From Vibrio aquaticus (GTDB taxonomy: Bacteria; Pseudomonadota; Gammaproteobacteria; Enterobacterales; Vibrionaceae), in NCBI RefSeq assembly GCF_003970385.1, contig NZ_RXZH01000014.1, positions 370 to 56,555 on the forward strand: DNA of 56,186 bases. Direction: 5' to 3'. Below the pieces are notes generated by a model, which saw only the letters and a list, made by a program, of their open reading frames with translations, did not search any database and had not been told where the DNA came from. The translations under genes and the position numbers were made by a program. Positions 42,011-50,176 of this stretch are shown one piece after another (position 1 is the first letter of the stretch; the number at the start of each line of letters is the position of its first letter).

Positions 42011-42628
42011 ATGAAGCCGTTAACGCCCCGCCAACAACAAGTTTTTGACTTAATCAAAGACAAAATTGATACAACCGGTATGCCACCAACTCGTGCTGAA
42101 ATCGCACGTGAACTTGGCTTCCGCTCCGCTAATGCAGCGGAAGAGCATTTGAAAGCCCTTGCTCGCAAACAAGCGATTGAAATTATTCCGGGTGCCTCTC
42201 GAGGTATTCGCATTCTACTTGAAGATGCAGCCAATGATGACGGTCTACCTCTGATTGGTCAGGTTGCGGCGGGTGAACCTATTCTTGCTCAAGAGCATGT
42301 AGAGACCCATTATCAAGTCGATCCAGGCATGTTTAAGCCTCAAGCGGATTTCCTACTGCGCGTAAATGGCGAGAGTATGAAAGACATCGGTATTATGGAC
42401 GGCGATTTACTGGCAGTACACAAAACTCAAGACGTGCGTGATGGCCAGGTTGTTGTCGCTCGTGTTGATGATGATGTGACGGTTAAACGCTTAGAGCGTA
42501 AAGGCTCAACAGTTCTACTTCATGCTGAAAATGAAGAGTTCGAGCCGATTAAAGTTGACCTAACTAGCCAACACCTAGCGATTGAAGGTCTGGCGGTAGG
42601 TATCATCCGTAATACTGACTGGATGTAA
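42011..42628 (+). CDS. lexA: SOS repressor LexA
   Basis: A 205-residue repressor-protease. The winged helix spans 1-70 (TRAEIARELGFRSANAAEEH recognition region). The self-cleavage bond is Ala87-Gly88 in VAAGEP. The catalytic dyad is Ser122 (NGESM) and Lys159 (TVKRL). It is autoregulated through the two boxes upstream. Unlike E. coli, dinF does not follow directly: a methyltransferase gene with its own promoter intervenes. Confidence 0.99.
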   Translation: MKPLTPRQQQVFDLIKDKIDTTGMPPTRAEIARELGFRSANAAEEHLKALARKQAIEIIPGASRGIRILLEDAANDDGLPLIGQVAAGEPILAQEHVETHYQVDPGMFKPQADFLLRVNGESMKDIGIMDGDLLAVHKTQDVRDGQVVVARVDDDVTVKRLERKGSTVLLHAENEEFEPIKVDLTSQHLAIEGLAVGIIRNTDWM

Positions 42629-42654
42629 GTCTTCTTGAGATTTATTCTCATCTG

Positions 42655-42683
42655 TTGATTTTGCAATTGATATTCATTATCAT
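42655..42683 (+). promoter_or_regulatory. Promoter with overlapping Fur box before the methyltransferase
   Basis: TTGATT, 17-bp spacer, TATCAT. Positions 42663-42681 match the 19-bp Fur consensus GATAATGATAATCATTATC at 15 of 19 bases and cover the spacer and most of the -10. The geometry is right for iron-dependent repression. Confidence 0.68.
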
Positions 42684-42713
42684 CTACTTTCTGGCTACAG
42701 AAGGAAGATGATA

Positions 42714-43526
42714 ATGGCCACCAAGCAGACATCCACACAACACCGTTACCAAATCCCCAGTAACTTGCTCAAGCCATTGTGGTTTCGTAGCCGTGAAAGC
42801 TTGGTTGATAACGGCTTAGTTTATGATCCTATTGCTGCTCGTGCTTGCCAACGTTGCCAATTAGCGCCGGAATGTTTTTCGGGCGACATTGATCAAAAGC
42901 AACTCCTCCACGCCACACTTACCCAATTGTGCGATCTGCACGTAACCGACTTTATCAAGCGTAACCCTGATGGCTGGATCGTCAATGTTGGGGCTGGCCT
43001 CGATACCCGTTTTTACCGAGTCGATAATGGCCGTTGTCATTGGCTTGAACTTGATGTGACCGAAAACCTTCTATGGCGCCAAAAGCTGTTCCACCGTAGC
43101 GAGCGTTATCATCATGTCTGCGGCAGCGTCGATAATCTTGAGTGGCTAGCTCAACTGCCTATCCCAGAAAAAACGCCAGTAATGATTGTCTGTGAGCATG
43201 CGCTGCTTGATTGTAAAGAGCAGCAGGTCGCAAAGTTTGTTCAGGCGTTAGGGTGTCACTTTGATTCTGCCCGAGCTTGTATTGTGTTAGCCGGTGATCT
43301 TACCGATTCCGCTTTAGGTCAGAAACTGGGTTCAGACATCTATCGTCACGGCTACAGTGATCCGGGGGCGGCGATGCTAGGCTATTTACCTTGGGCTCGT
43401 TGGGTTAAAGCCTATCAACCTTTAGAGCAGAATTGTGGCCGATGGAAATTATGGCAGCGCCTACTTAACAAAATTCATTTCTTGAAGCAGCGATTAACAC
43501 CCGTGGTGGTTCAGCTTCGCTGGTGA
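42714..43526 (+). CDS. Leucine carboxyl methyltransferase-family SAM enzyme
   Basis: A 270-residue class I methyltransferase of the LCM/PPM1-type family, identified by VNVGAGLDTRFYRVD (SAM motif I, about 88-102) followed by WLELDV (acidic end of strand 2). Members in bacteria methylate small metabolites, often in natural-product pathways; no pathway genes are near. ATG 42714 is chosen because AAGGA lies eight bases upstream; the ATG at 42708 is too close. N-terminal cysteines (ACQRCQLAPEC) could bind metal. The Fur-like box suggests iron-starvation expression. Confidence 0.78.
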   Translation: MATKQTSTQHRYQIPSNLLKPLWFRSRESLVDNGLVYDPIAARACQRCQLAPECFSGDIDQKQLLHATLTQLCDLHVTDFIKRNPDGWIVNVGAGLDTRFYRVDNGRCHWLELDVTENLLWRQKLFHRSERYHHVCGSVDNLEWLAQLPIPEKTPVMIVCEHALLDCKEQQVAKFVQALGCHFDSARACIVLAGDLTDSALGQKLGSDIYRHGYSDPGAAMLGYLPWARWVKAYQPLEQNCGRWKLWQRLLNKIHFLKQRLTPVVVQLRW

Positions 43527-43567
43527 TCCCGTTACACTTGTCACTCGAATTTCTTTAGAGTGACAAC

Positions 43568-44905
43568 GTGCAAATACTTCAAACTCTCTCCAATCGTGAC
43601 ATGCACAAACAAGTGCTACTGCTCGCGATCCCTATGGTGCTCTCCAATATCACTGTCCCTTTACTTGGGCTGGTGGACGCGGCTGTTATTGGCCATCTCG
43701 ATCACGCCTGGTATTTAGGTGGGGTGGCACTGGGCAGCACCATGATCAGTGTAACCTTTTGGTTGCTTGGTTTCTTACGGATGTCGACAACGGGTTTGGC
43801 AGCACAATCTTATGGTGCGAGTGACAAACAGCAGCTAGGCCTAGTGTTCACCCAAGGTATGGCGATGGCGTTTGGGTTCGCAGCCCTTTTTCTTTTGTTC
43901 CACCAAGCGATTGCCAATTGGGTCTTTGGCTTTAGTGATGCCAGTGAGCAAGTCAAACACTATGGCGAGCAATACTTCTCTATTCGGGCGTGGAGTGCGC
44001 CGGCGGCATTGGCAAACTTTGTTCTTTTAGGTTGGCTATTAGGCACTCAGAACGCCAAAGCCCCAATGTGGATGGTGATCATTTCCAACGTTACCAATAT
44101 CGCCTTGGATGTGTTGTTCGTGATTGGTTTTGGCTGGAAAGTGGAAGGTGCGGCGCTCGCTTCCGTTATAGCTGATTATACGGGGATGAGCTTTGGCTTA
44201 TGGTGTGTATGGCGAAAGTGGCATCAAGACAATTTGCCTGCTGTTCTGGGCCTGATTAAACAGACCACGCAAGGGCTCAGCCGATTCGTAAAGCTTAATC
44301 GAGATATCTTTTTACGTTCGCTCTGCTTGCAAGCCACCTTTACCTTCATGACATTCCAAGGGGCAAGCTTTGGTGATGAGATTGTGGCGGCCAATGCGGT
44401 ATTGATGAGCTTCTTGATGATGATTTCTTATGGCATGGATGGTTTTGCTTATGCCATGGAAGCAATGGTCGGTAAGGCAATAGGGGCGAAAGATCGCAAC
44501 CAACTCAATCAGTCTCTTATCGGGACGTTTTTCTGGAGCTTGGTGATTTGTCTCGGGCTCACCTTGATGTTTGGTTTGGCGGGATCGGCGTTGATCGGTT
44601 TGATCACCGACATCGATCGTGTCCATGCAATAGCGTTAACCTACTTACCTTGGTTAGTCGCCATGCCGCTAGTATCAATGTGGTGTTTTCTTCTTGATGG
44701 TATTTTCGTTGGCGCGACAAAAGGCAAAGAGATGCGTAACAGTATGTTCTTATCCACTTGTAGTTTCTTCGCGATATTTTATTTATCGGCGGGCTGGGGA
44801 AATCATGCGCTGTGGTTGGCCATGCTCAGCTTTATGGCTACGCGAGGTGTGACACTGGCTATCGTTTTCGCGAGGCAGTGGAAACGAGGGGAGTTCCTTG
44901 CCTGA
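43568..44905 (+). CDS. dinF: MATE-family efflux protein DinF
   Basis: A 445-residue polytopic transporter with about 12 helices. The N-terminal MVLSNITVPLLGLVDAAVIGHL matches E. coli DinF closely. MATE proteins export cationic or toxic compounds by Na+ or H+ antiport; DinF was found as damage-inducible and protects against oxidative stress and bile salts in E. coli. The start is GTG 43568. No LexA box is visible within the 41 bp upstream, so SOS control would need read-through from lexA across the methyltransferase. Confidence 0.93.
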   Translation: MQILQTLSNRDMHKQVLLLAIPMVLSNITVPLLGLVDAAVIGHLDHAWYLGGVALGSTMISVTFWLLGFLRMSTTGLAAQSYGASDKQQLGLVFTQGMAMAFGFAALFLLFHQAIANWVFGFSDASEQVKHYGEQYFSIRAWSAPAALANFVLLGWLLGTQNAKAPMWMVIISNVTNIALDVLFVIGFGWKVEGAALASVIADYTGMSFGLWCVWRKWHQDNLPAVLGLIKQTTQGLSRFVKLNRDIFLRSLCLQATFTFMTFQGASFGDEIVAANAVLMSFLMMISYGMDGFAYAMEAMVGKAIGAKDRNQLNQSLIGTFFWSLVICLGLTLMFGLAGSALIGLITDIDRVHAIALTYLPWLVAMPLVSMWCFLLDGIFVGATKGKEMRNSMFLSTCSFFAIFYLSAGWGNHALWLAMLSFMATRGVTLAIVFARQWKRGEFLA

Positions 44906-44931
44906 ATCGCTATCGGGTTAAGCCAACCATC

Positions 44932-44955
44932 AAACCGAGCCTATGTGCTCGGTTT
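44932..44955 (+). terminator. Terminator of dinF
   Basis: A nine-bp stem AAACCGAGC / GCTCGGTTT with a CTATGT loop, 27 bp after the dinF stop. The T-run is short (TTTCTTGT). Confidence 0.8.
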
Positions 44956-44983
44956 CTTGTATCTGAGTTTTGGGCTTACTTTT

Positions 44984-45005
44984 ATTATTACCTATTTGTA
45001 ATAAT
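44984..45005. promoter_or_regulatory. Candidate operator upstream of adhC
   Basis: A perfect inverted repeat ATTATTAC-CTATTT-GTAATAAT about 135 bp before the adhC start. The dyad shape fits a dimeric repressor or LysR-type activator, but no regulator gene is adjacent. Confidence 0.4.
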
Positions 45006-45139
45006 TATTTTCAAAATGATGGGATTATCAAATCTGAGCAAATGACTAAAATGGGCACCAACAAAACGACGCAGCAATAAGAAAAAAGCTCTACTACGCT
45101 TACTGCGTCCTCTTAACTCCCTTATTGAAGGAAAATCCA

Positions 45140-46288
45140 ATGGCACTAGAACTGAAACCTGGTCAAACTCATATTAAATCAAAAGCAATGGTTGCATGGG
45201 CAGCGGGCGAACCACTTAAGCGCGAAGAAGTTGATGTACAACTTCCGAAAGCGGGTGAAGTTCTAGTCCGCATCGTTGCAACGGGCGTTTGTCATACTGA
45301 CGCATTTACACTGTCAGGTGACGATCCAGAAGGTATCTTCCCTTCAATCCTTGGTCACGAAGGTGGCGGTATTGTTGAAATGGTTGGCGAAGGCGTAACA
45401 AGCGTTGAAGTCGGCGACCACGTTATCCCACTTTACACAGCTGAATGTGGCGAGTGTAAGTTCTGTAAATCTGGCAAAACAAACCTTTGTCAGGCAGTGC
45501 GTGAAACTCAAGGTAAAGGCCTAATGCCAGATGGTACAAGCCGTTTCTCTATCAACGGTGAGCCAATCTTCCACTACATGGGTTGTTCAACGTTCTCTGA
45601 GTACACAGTGCTTCCAGAAATCTCACTGGCGAAAGTAAGCAAAGAAGCACCGCTAGAAGAAGTCTGTCTTCTTGGCTGTGGTGTAACAACCGGTATGGGT
45701 GCGGTACTAAACACGGCGAAAGTTGAAAAAGGCGACACTGTTGCGGTATTCGGCCTAGGTGGTATCGGTCTTTCTGCAATCATTGGTGCTCGTATGGCTG
45801 GCGCAAGCAAAATCATTGGCGTTGATATCAATGAAAGCAAATTTGAACTTGCGAAACAGCTTGGTGCGACAGACTGCATTAACCCAATGAAATTCGACAA
45901 GCCTATCCAAGAAGTGATCGTTGAGATGACAGATGGCGGTGTTGATTACTCATTCGAGTGTATCGGTAACGTAAACGTAATGCGTCAAGCTCTAGAGTGT
46001 TGTCACAAAGGCTGGGGTGAATCAATCATCATCGGTGTTGCGGGTGCAGGTCAAGAGATCTCAACTCGTCCATTCCAGCTTGTTACTGGTCGTGTATGGC
46101 GCGGTAGCGCATTCGGTGGCGTAAAAGGCCGCACTGAACTACCTGGTATCGTTGACCGTTACATGGAAGGCGAATTTGGCCTTCAAGAGTTCATCACTCA
46201 CACAATGGGTCTTGATGACGTAAATGAAGCATTTGAACTAATGCACAAAGGTGAGTCTATCCGTACTGTTCTACACATGGATAAGTAA
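45140..46288 (+). CDS. adhC: S-(hydroxymethyl)glutathione dehydrogenase (class III ADH)
   Basis: A 382-residue zinc enzyme that oxidises S-hydroxymethylglutathione, formed spontaneously from formaldehyde and glutathione, to S-formylglutathione; it also reduces S-nitrosoglutathione. Seen: the catalytic zinc ligands in GVCHTD and GHEGGG, structural zinc cysteines in CGECKFCKSGKTNLC, and NAD-binding GLGGIGLS. ATG 45140 has AAGGA eight bases upstream. Its product is hydrolysed by fghA, 187 bp downstream. Confidence 0.98.
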   Translation: MALELKPGQTHIKSKAMVAWAAGEPLKREEVDVQLPKAGEVLVRIVATGVCHTDAFTLSGDDPEGIFPSILGHEGGGIVEMVGEGVTSVEVGDHVIPLYTAECGECKFCKSGKTNLCQAVRETQGKGLMPDGTSRFSINGEPIFHYMGCSTFSEYTVLPEISLAKVSKEAPLEEVCLLGCGVTTGMGAVLNTAKVEKGDTVAVFGLGGIGLSAIIGARMAGASKIIGVDINESKFELAKQLGATDCINPMKFDKPIQEVIVEMTDGGVDYSFECIGNVNVMRQALECCHKGWGESIIIGVAGAGQEISTRPFQLVTGRVWRGSAFGGVKGRTELPGIVDRYMEGEFGLQEFITHTMGLDDVNEAFELMHKGESIRTVLHMDK

Positions 46289-46475
46289 TTCACTTAGGTC
46301 TCTGATTAATAAACTGTCCTATTGATAAGAGACCGTCTGTTGACTCAGACACAATGTTCGCCACCTTTCGCCCGGGAGGTGGTGACATTCCTTTTATTAA
46401 GAGCTTTAAGCCAAGTGCTTTTAATAAAGTGAATGTTTTAAGAAATGAAACCGTCAGCCTTATGGAGAATAACTA
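46289..46475 (+). other. Highly structured adhC-fghA intergenic region
   Basis: Four successive inverted repeats in 187 bp: GGTCTCT...AGAGACC (46297-46334); GTCTG-TTGACT-CAGAC (46335-46350); CCACCT...AGGTGG (46361-46382); and a 50-base imperfect palindrome, CATTC...GAATG with TTTATTAA arms (46386-46435). None has a good T-tract. It could stabilise or process the operon mRNA, or encode a small RNA. Confidence 0.6.
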
Positions 46476-47315
46476 ATGACTATCGAAAATATTAGCCAAG
46501 CCAAAGTCGCTGGTGGTTGGCATAAGCAATATACTCACCGTTCTTCAACGCTGAATTGCGATATGCGCTTTGCGATATTCCTACCGCCAAACGTATCAAA
46601 ATCAAGCCCTGTGCCCGTTCTTTATTGGCTGTCAGGTTTAACCTGTACCGATGAAAATTTCATGCAGAAAGCTGGGGCGTTCCAACGTGCTGCTGAGTTA
46701 GGTATTGCCATTGTTGCGCCTGATACCAGCCCGCGTGGTGACGAGGTGGCTGATGATGAAGGCTACGATCTGGGTCAGGGTGCAGGTTTTTATCTCAATG
46801 CGACTCAAGCTCCTTGGTCTCAGCATTACCACATGTATGACTACGTGACACAAGAGTTACCGGCATTGATTGAGGCGAACTTCCCTGTATCGAGCATTAA
46901 GTCGATTTCTGGTCACAGCATGGGTGGTCATGGCGCATTAACGATTGGTTTAAAGAATGCAGATAGCTACCGTTCTATTTCTGCGTTCAGCCCAATCAGC
47001 AATCCGATGCAAGCACCATGGGGACAAAAAGCGTTCCAAGCTTACCTTGGCAGTGACTTTGAAACTTGGAAGCAGTATGACGCAAGCGAGTTGCTGAAAC
47101 AGGCGCAAGCTAAGCTACCTATCTTGGTTGACCAAGGCGATGCTGATAACTTCTTGGTTGAGCAGTTAAAACCAGAAGCATTGCAGGCAGCGGCGAAAGC
47201 ACATGATTCCGATGTGGAAGTGCGTATCCAACCAGGCTATGACCACAGCTACTACTTCATTTCTAGCTTTATCGGTGAGCATTTGGAGTTTCATGCCGCT
47301 TACTTAAATCAATAA
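46476..47315 (+). CDS. fghA: S-formylglutathione hydrolase
   Basis: A 279-residue esterase releasing formate and glutathione from S-formylglutathione. The nucleophile elbow is SGHSMGGHGA (Ser near 148), the early motif is YWLSGLTCTDENF, and the His lies in GYDHSYYF near the C-terminus. GGAGAA lies before the ATG. It completes formaldehyde detoxification with adhC. Confidence 0.97.
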   Translation: MTIENISQAKVAGGWHKQYTHRSSTLNCDMRFAIFLPPNVSKSSPVPVLYWLSGLTCTDENFMQKAGAFQRAAELGIAIVAPDTSPRGDEVADDEGYDLGQGAGFYLNATQAPWSQHYHMYDYVTQELPALIEANFPVSSIKSISGHSMGGHGALTIGLKNADSYRSISAFSPISNPMQAPWGQKAFQAYLGSDFETWKQYDASELLKQAQAKLPILVDQGDADNFLVEQLKPEALQAAAKAHDSDVEVRIQPGYDHSYYFISSFIGEHLEFHAAYLNQ

Positions 47316-47337
47316 GCGCGACTGAGAGTACAAATAG

Positions 47338-47371
47338 AAAAGCCGCACTTCGATGGAAGTGCGGCTTTTTT
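47338..47371. terminator. Bidirectional terminator between fghA and sthA
   Basis: A 14-bp perfect stem AAAAGCCGCACTTC / GAAGTGCGGCTTTT with a GATG loop and T-run, between convergent genes. Confidence 0.94.
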
Positions 47372-47392
47372 AGATCGGAGAGATTCAGAATC

Positions 47393-48793
47393 TTAAAATA
47401 AGCGATTCAACCCGTTCAATGCAGCTACGCGGTAAGCTTCAGCCATCGTTGGGTAGTTGAATGTCGTGTTGACGAAGTACTCGATGGTATTCGCTTCGCC
47501 TTTCTGCTCCATGATCGCCTGGCCGATGTGAATGATCTCAGCGGCACGTTCACCGAAACAGTGAATACCTAAAATCTCTTTGGTTTCGCGGTGGAATAGA
47601 ATCTTCAAGCTGCCGATGTCTTTGCCCGCAATCTGTGCGCGAGCAAGGTGTTTAAATGAAGAGCGACCTACTTCGTAAGGCACTTTAGCGGCGGTCAGTT
47701 CCTGCTCCGTTTTACCTACTGAGCTGATTTCAGGAATGGTATAAATACCGGTTGGAATATCTTCAATCAGATGACCATCAGCCTGACCTTTGTTGATGGC
47801 TTGCGCGACAAATCGACCTTGGTCATATGCAGCACTGGCAAGGCTAGGGTAACCAATCACATCACCCACTGCGTAAACATGCTCAATTTCTGTTTGGTAG
47901 TTGCCATCGACCTTTAATTGGCCGCGCGAGTCAGCCTCTAGACCCACGGCAGAAAGGTTCAGTTTATCTGTGTTACCGGTACGTCCGTTGGCGTAAAGAA
48001 TGCAGTCTGCTCGCATCTTCTTGCCCGACTCTAGGTGAACAATCACCCCATCTTCTGTGCCTTCAATTTTTTCAAACGTTTCATCGTTACGAATGACGAC
48101 ACCGCTGTTCCAGAAGTGGTAGGAAAGCGCGTCTGACACTTCGTTATCTAAGAAGGCCAATAGACGGTCACGAGTGTTGATGAGGTCTGTTTTTACCCCT
48201 AAACCACGGAAGATAGACGCATATTCACAACCAATCACGCCGGCACCATAGATAATGATATGACGAGGATCGTGCTTAAGACTTAAGATTGAGTCGCTGT
48301 CGTAGATACGTTCATGAGTAAAATCAACACCCTCTGGTTGATATGGACGAGAGCCGGTGGCAATCACAAACCGATCGGCGCTGTATGTCTCTTCTGTACC
48401 ATCGCTCTGCATAACGGCAATGGTGTACTTATCAATAAAACGAGCGGTACCAAAAATCAGTGAACACTGGTTGCGATCATAGAAGCCTTGGCGTAAGCGA
48501 GTCTGCTTATCGATCACTGATTTAGCGTGGCCTAAGATATTAGAAAACGTGGAATGCAGGCTAGTGTTGTTATGGCAAAACAGTGGGTTGTTGTTGAACT
48601 CAATAATTCGGCTGACAGCATGGCGAAGTGCTTTTGAAGGAATAGTCCCCCAGTGAGTACAACCACCACCGACACTGCTTTCTTTTTCGACAATGGCGAC
48701 ATTAAGCCCTGCTTTGGTTAATCCCATCGCTGCCCCTTCACCACCGGGGCCACTACCAATAACGATTACATCAAAGTGGTTACTCTCCACCAT
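47393..48793 (-). CDS. sthA: Soluble pyridine nucleotide transhydrogenase
   Basis: A 466-residue flavoprotein moving reducing equivalents from NADPH to NAD+. FAD-binding VIGSGPGGEGAA is near the N-terminus. The GGGCTHWGTIPSK segment keeps only one of the two redox cysteines of related disulfide reductases, the family norm for SthA. The NAD-binding YGAGVIGCEYAS lies mid-protein. ATG 48793 is preferred (AAGGAAG seven bases upstream). It is divergent from fabR, as in E. coli. Confidence 0.97.
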   Translation of the reverse strand: MVESNHFDVIVIGSGPGGEGAAMGLTKAGLNVAIVEKESSVGGGCTHWGTIPSKALRHAVSRIIEFNNNPLFCHNNTSLHSTFSNILGHAKSVIDKQTRLRQGFYDRNQCSLIFGTARFIDKYTIAVMQSDGTEETYSADRFVIATGSRPYQPEGVDFTHERIYDSDSILSLKHDPRHIIIYGAGVIGCEYASIFRGLGVKTDLINTRDRLLAFLDNEVSDALSYHFWNSGVVIRNDETFEKIEGTEDGVIVHLESGKKMRADCILYANGRTGNTDKLNLSAVGLEADSRGQLKVDGNYQTEIEHVYAVGDVIGYPSLASAAYDQGRFVAQAINKGQADGHLIEDIPTGIYTIPEISSVGKTEQELTAAKVPYEVGRSSFKHLARAQIAGKDIGSLKILFHRETKEILGIHCFGERAAEIIHIGQAIMEQKGEANTIEYFVNTTFNYPTMAEAYRVAALNGLNRLF

Positions 48794-49078
48794 AGCTTCT
48801 TCCTTGTTATATTGTCTTAACATTGCTGTAGCGAGATTTTAACTGATTCGTAGGGCTCGTACACTAAAAGCACACTAGAGAGTCGGTGGGATCACGTAGA
48901 ATCAAGCAAATAGATTAAAGGGTATGTCGTATGTCTCTAATTGAGGGGGAAAAGATTGAAAAATCAACGGAACTCGGTTTAATTGCCACTCGATCGTCAA
49001 AGCGAGAGATTTTGGGTTATCTCCTTAAGTCAATCGTTGTATATTAATGACCATCGCAGTACGAAGTAGAAAACGAAT
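48794..49078. other. Divergent sthA / fabR region
   Basis: A 285-bp non-coding region holding promoters for both genes. A segment CTCGTACACTAAAAGC near 48854-48869 resembles a FabR/FadR-type half-site, but not well enough to call. Confidence 0.4.
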
Positions 49079-49720
49079 ATGAAATCCATGGGAATCCGAG
49101 CACAGCAGAAAGAGAAAACACGACGTTCTTTAATTGATGCTGCGTTCAGTCAACTCAGTGCCGATCGAAGCTTCTCCAACCTAAGTCTACGTGAAGTTGC
49201 ACGTGAAGCAGGCATTGCTCCTACCTCATTTTATCGTCATTTCAAGGATATGGATGAGCTGGGTTTGACCATGGTCGATGAAGGCGGTTTATTGCTGCGC
49301 CAATTAATGCGTCAGGCTCGCCAACGCATTGTGAAAGAGGGCAGCGTGATTCGTACTTCGGTTGAAACGTTTATGGAGTTTATCGAAAGTAGCCCAAACG
49401 TATTCCGACTATTATTACGTGAGCGCTCTGGGACTTCCTTTGATTTCCGTACTGCCGTTGCACGAGAAATGCAGCACTTTGTAGCCGAAATGACCGAATA
49501 CCTGATCAGTACAGGTATGACTCGTGACGAAGCGTTTACCCAAGCGGAAGCTTCCGTCACTCTAGTTTTTAGCTCTGGCGCAGAAGCGCTAGACTTGGAT
49601 GGACCTGAGCGAGATGAACTTGCTGAACGTCTAATAATGCAATTGCGAATGATAGCCAAAGGGGCTTTCTGGTATCGCAAAGAACGTGAACGTAACCGAT
49701 TAAAAGGTGGGATAGATTAA
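49079..49720 (+). CDS. fabR: Unsaturated fatty-acid regulator FabR (TetR family)
   Basis: A 213-residue TetR-type repressor that tunes fabA/fabB by sensing the balance of saturated and unsaturated acyl thioesters. The helix-turn-helix is LSLREVAREAGIAPTSFYRHF (split about 35-55). ATG 49079 and ATG 49088 are both possible; the latter gives the E. coli-like start MGIRAQQKEKTRR. It overlaps yijD by one base (TAATG). Confidence 0.95.
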   Translation: MKSMGIRAQQKEKTRRSLIDAAFSQLSADRSFSNLSLREVAREAGIAPTSFYRHFKDMDELGLTMVDEGGLLLRQLMRQARQRIVKEGSVIRTSVETFMEFIESSPNVFRLLLRERSGTSFDFRTAVAREMQHFVAEMTEYLISTGMTRDEAFTQAEASVTLVFSSGAEALDLDGPERDELAERLIMQLRMIAKGAFWYRKERERNRLKGGID

Positions 49721-50106
49721 TGTCGAACGAAACAAACCAAGTTAATCGTGGTTCAGAGAAAAAAACCTTAGTACTTGCGCTGATCGCAGGTATGTGTGGT
49801 GACGCTATGTTGTCTTGGATGACGATGAGCGAAGTTTCTTTCTCTATTTTTCCACTGATTGCGCTTGTTCTATCAGTACAAGCTCTTTACCAAGAATACT
49901 TAAGTAACCCAGTATCAGAAGATATTCCGCTTGTCGGCCTTGCGTGTTTCTTCGTTGGTGCTTTTGGTCACTCAGCATTTGTTAAGGCGCAATACCCAGA
50001 TGCAGGCTCTAACATGCTGGCGATTTTTGTGACGCTAGGTTTGCTACTGTGGGTAGCAAAGAAACTTGGCTTTTTGACACCGGCGTCAGAAAAAGCAGAA
50101 TCCTAA
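49720..50106 (+). CDS. yijD: YijD family inner-membrane protein
   Basis: A 128-residue protein with four predicted helices. The fabR-yijD pair with one-base overlap is conserved from E. coli to Vibrio. Function unknown; coupling to fabR hints at a membrane-lipid link. Confidence 0.92.
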   Translation: MSNETNQVNRGSEKKTLVLALIAGMCGDAMLSWMTMSEVSFSIFPLIALVLSVQALYQEYLSNPVSEDIPLVGLACFFVGAFGHSAFVKAQYPDAGSNMLAIFVTLGLLLWVAKKLGFLTPASEKAES

Positions 50107-50127
50107 TCGATTCAAATCAGACTCAAT

Positions 50128-50155
50128 AAAAAACGAGCCACTTGGCTCGTTTTTT
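50128..50155. terminator. Bidirectional terminator between yijD and trmA
   Basis: AAAAAACGAGCCA / TGGCTCGTTTTTT stem with a minimal CT centre (effective loop ACTT), between convergent genes; T-run on both strands. Confidence 0.94.
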
Positions 50156-50176
50156 TATGTCTTAGGCTAAGGGAAA

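Noticed and set aside
47393..48793. Missing redox-active cysteine in the SthA active site
   Set aside because: Loss of one cysteine is normal for soluble transhydrogenases, so it is not a defect.
48854..48869. Possible FabR operator in the sthA-fabR region
   Set aside because: Only a half-site resembles the consensus and the second arm is poor.
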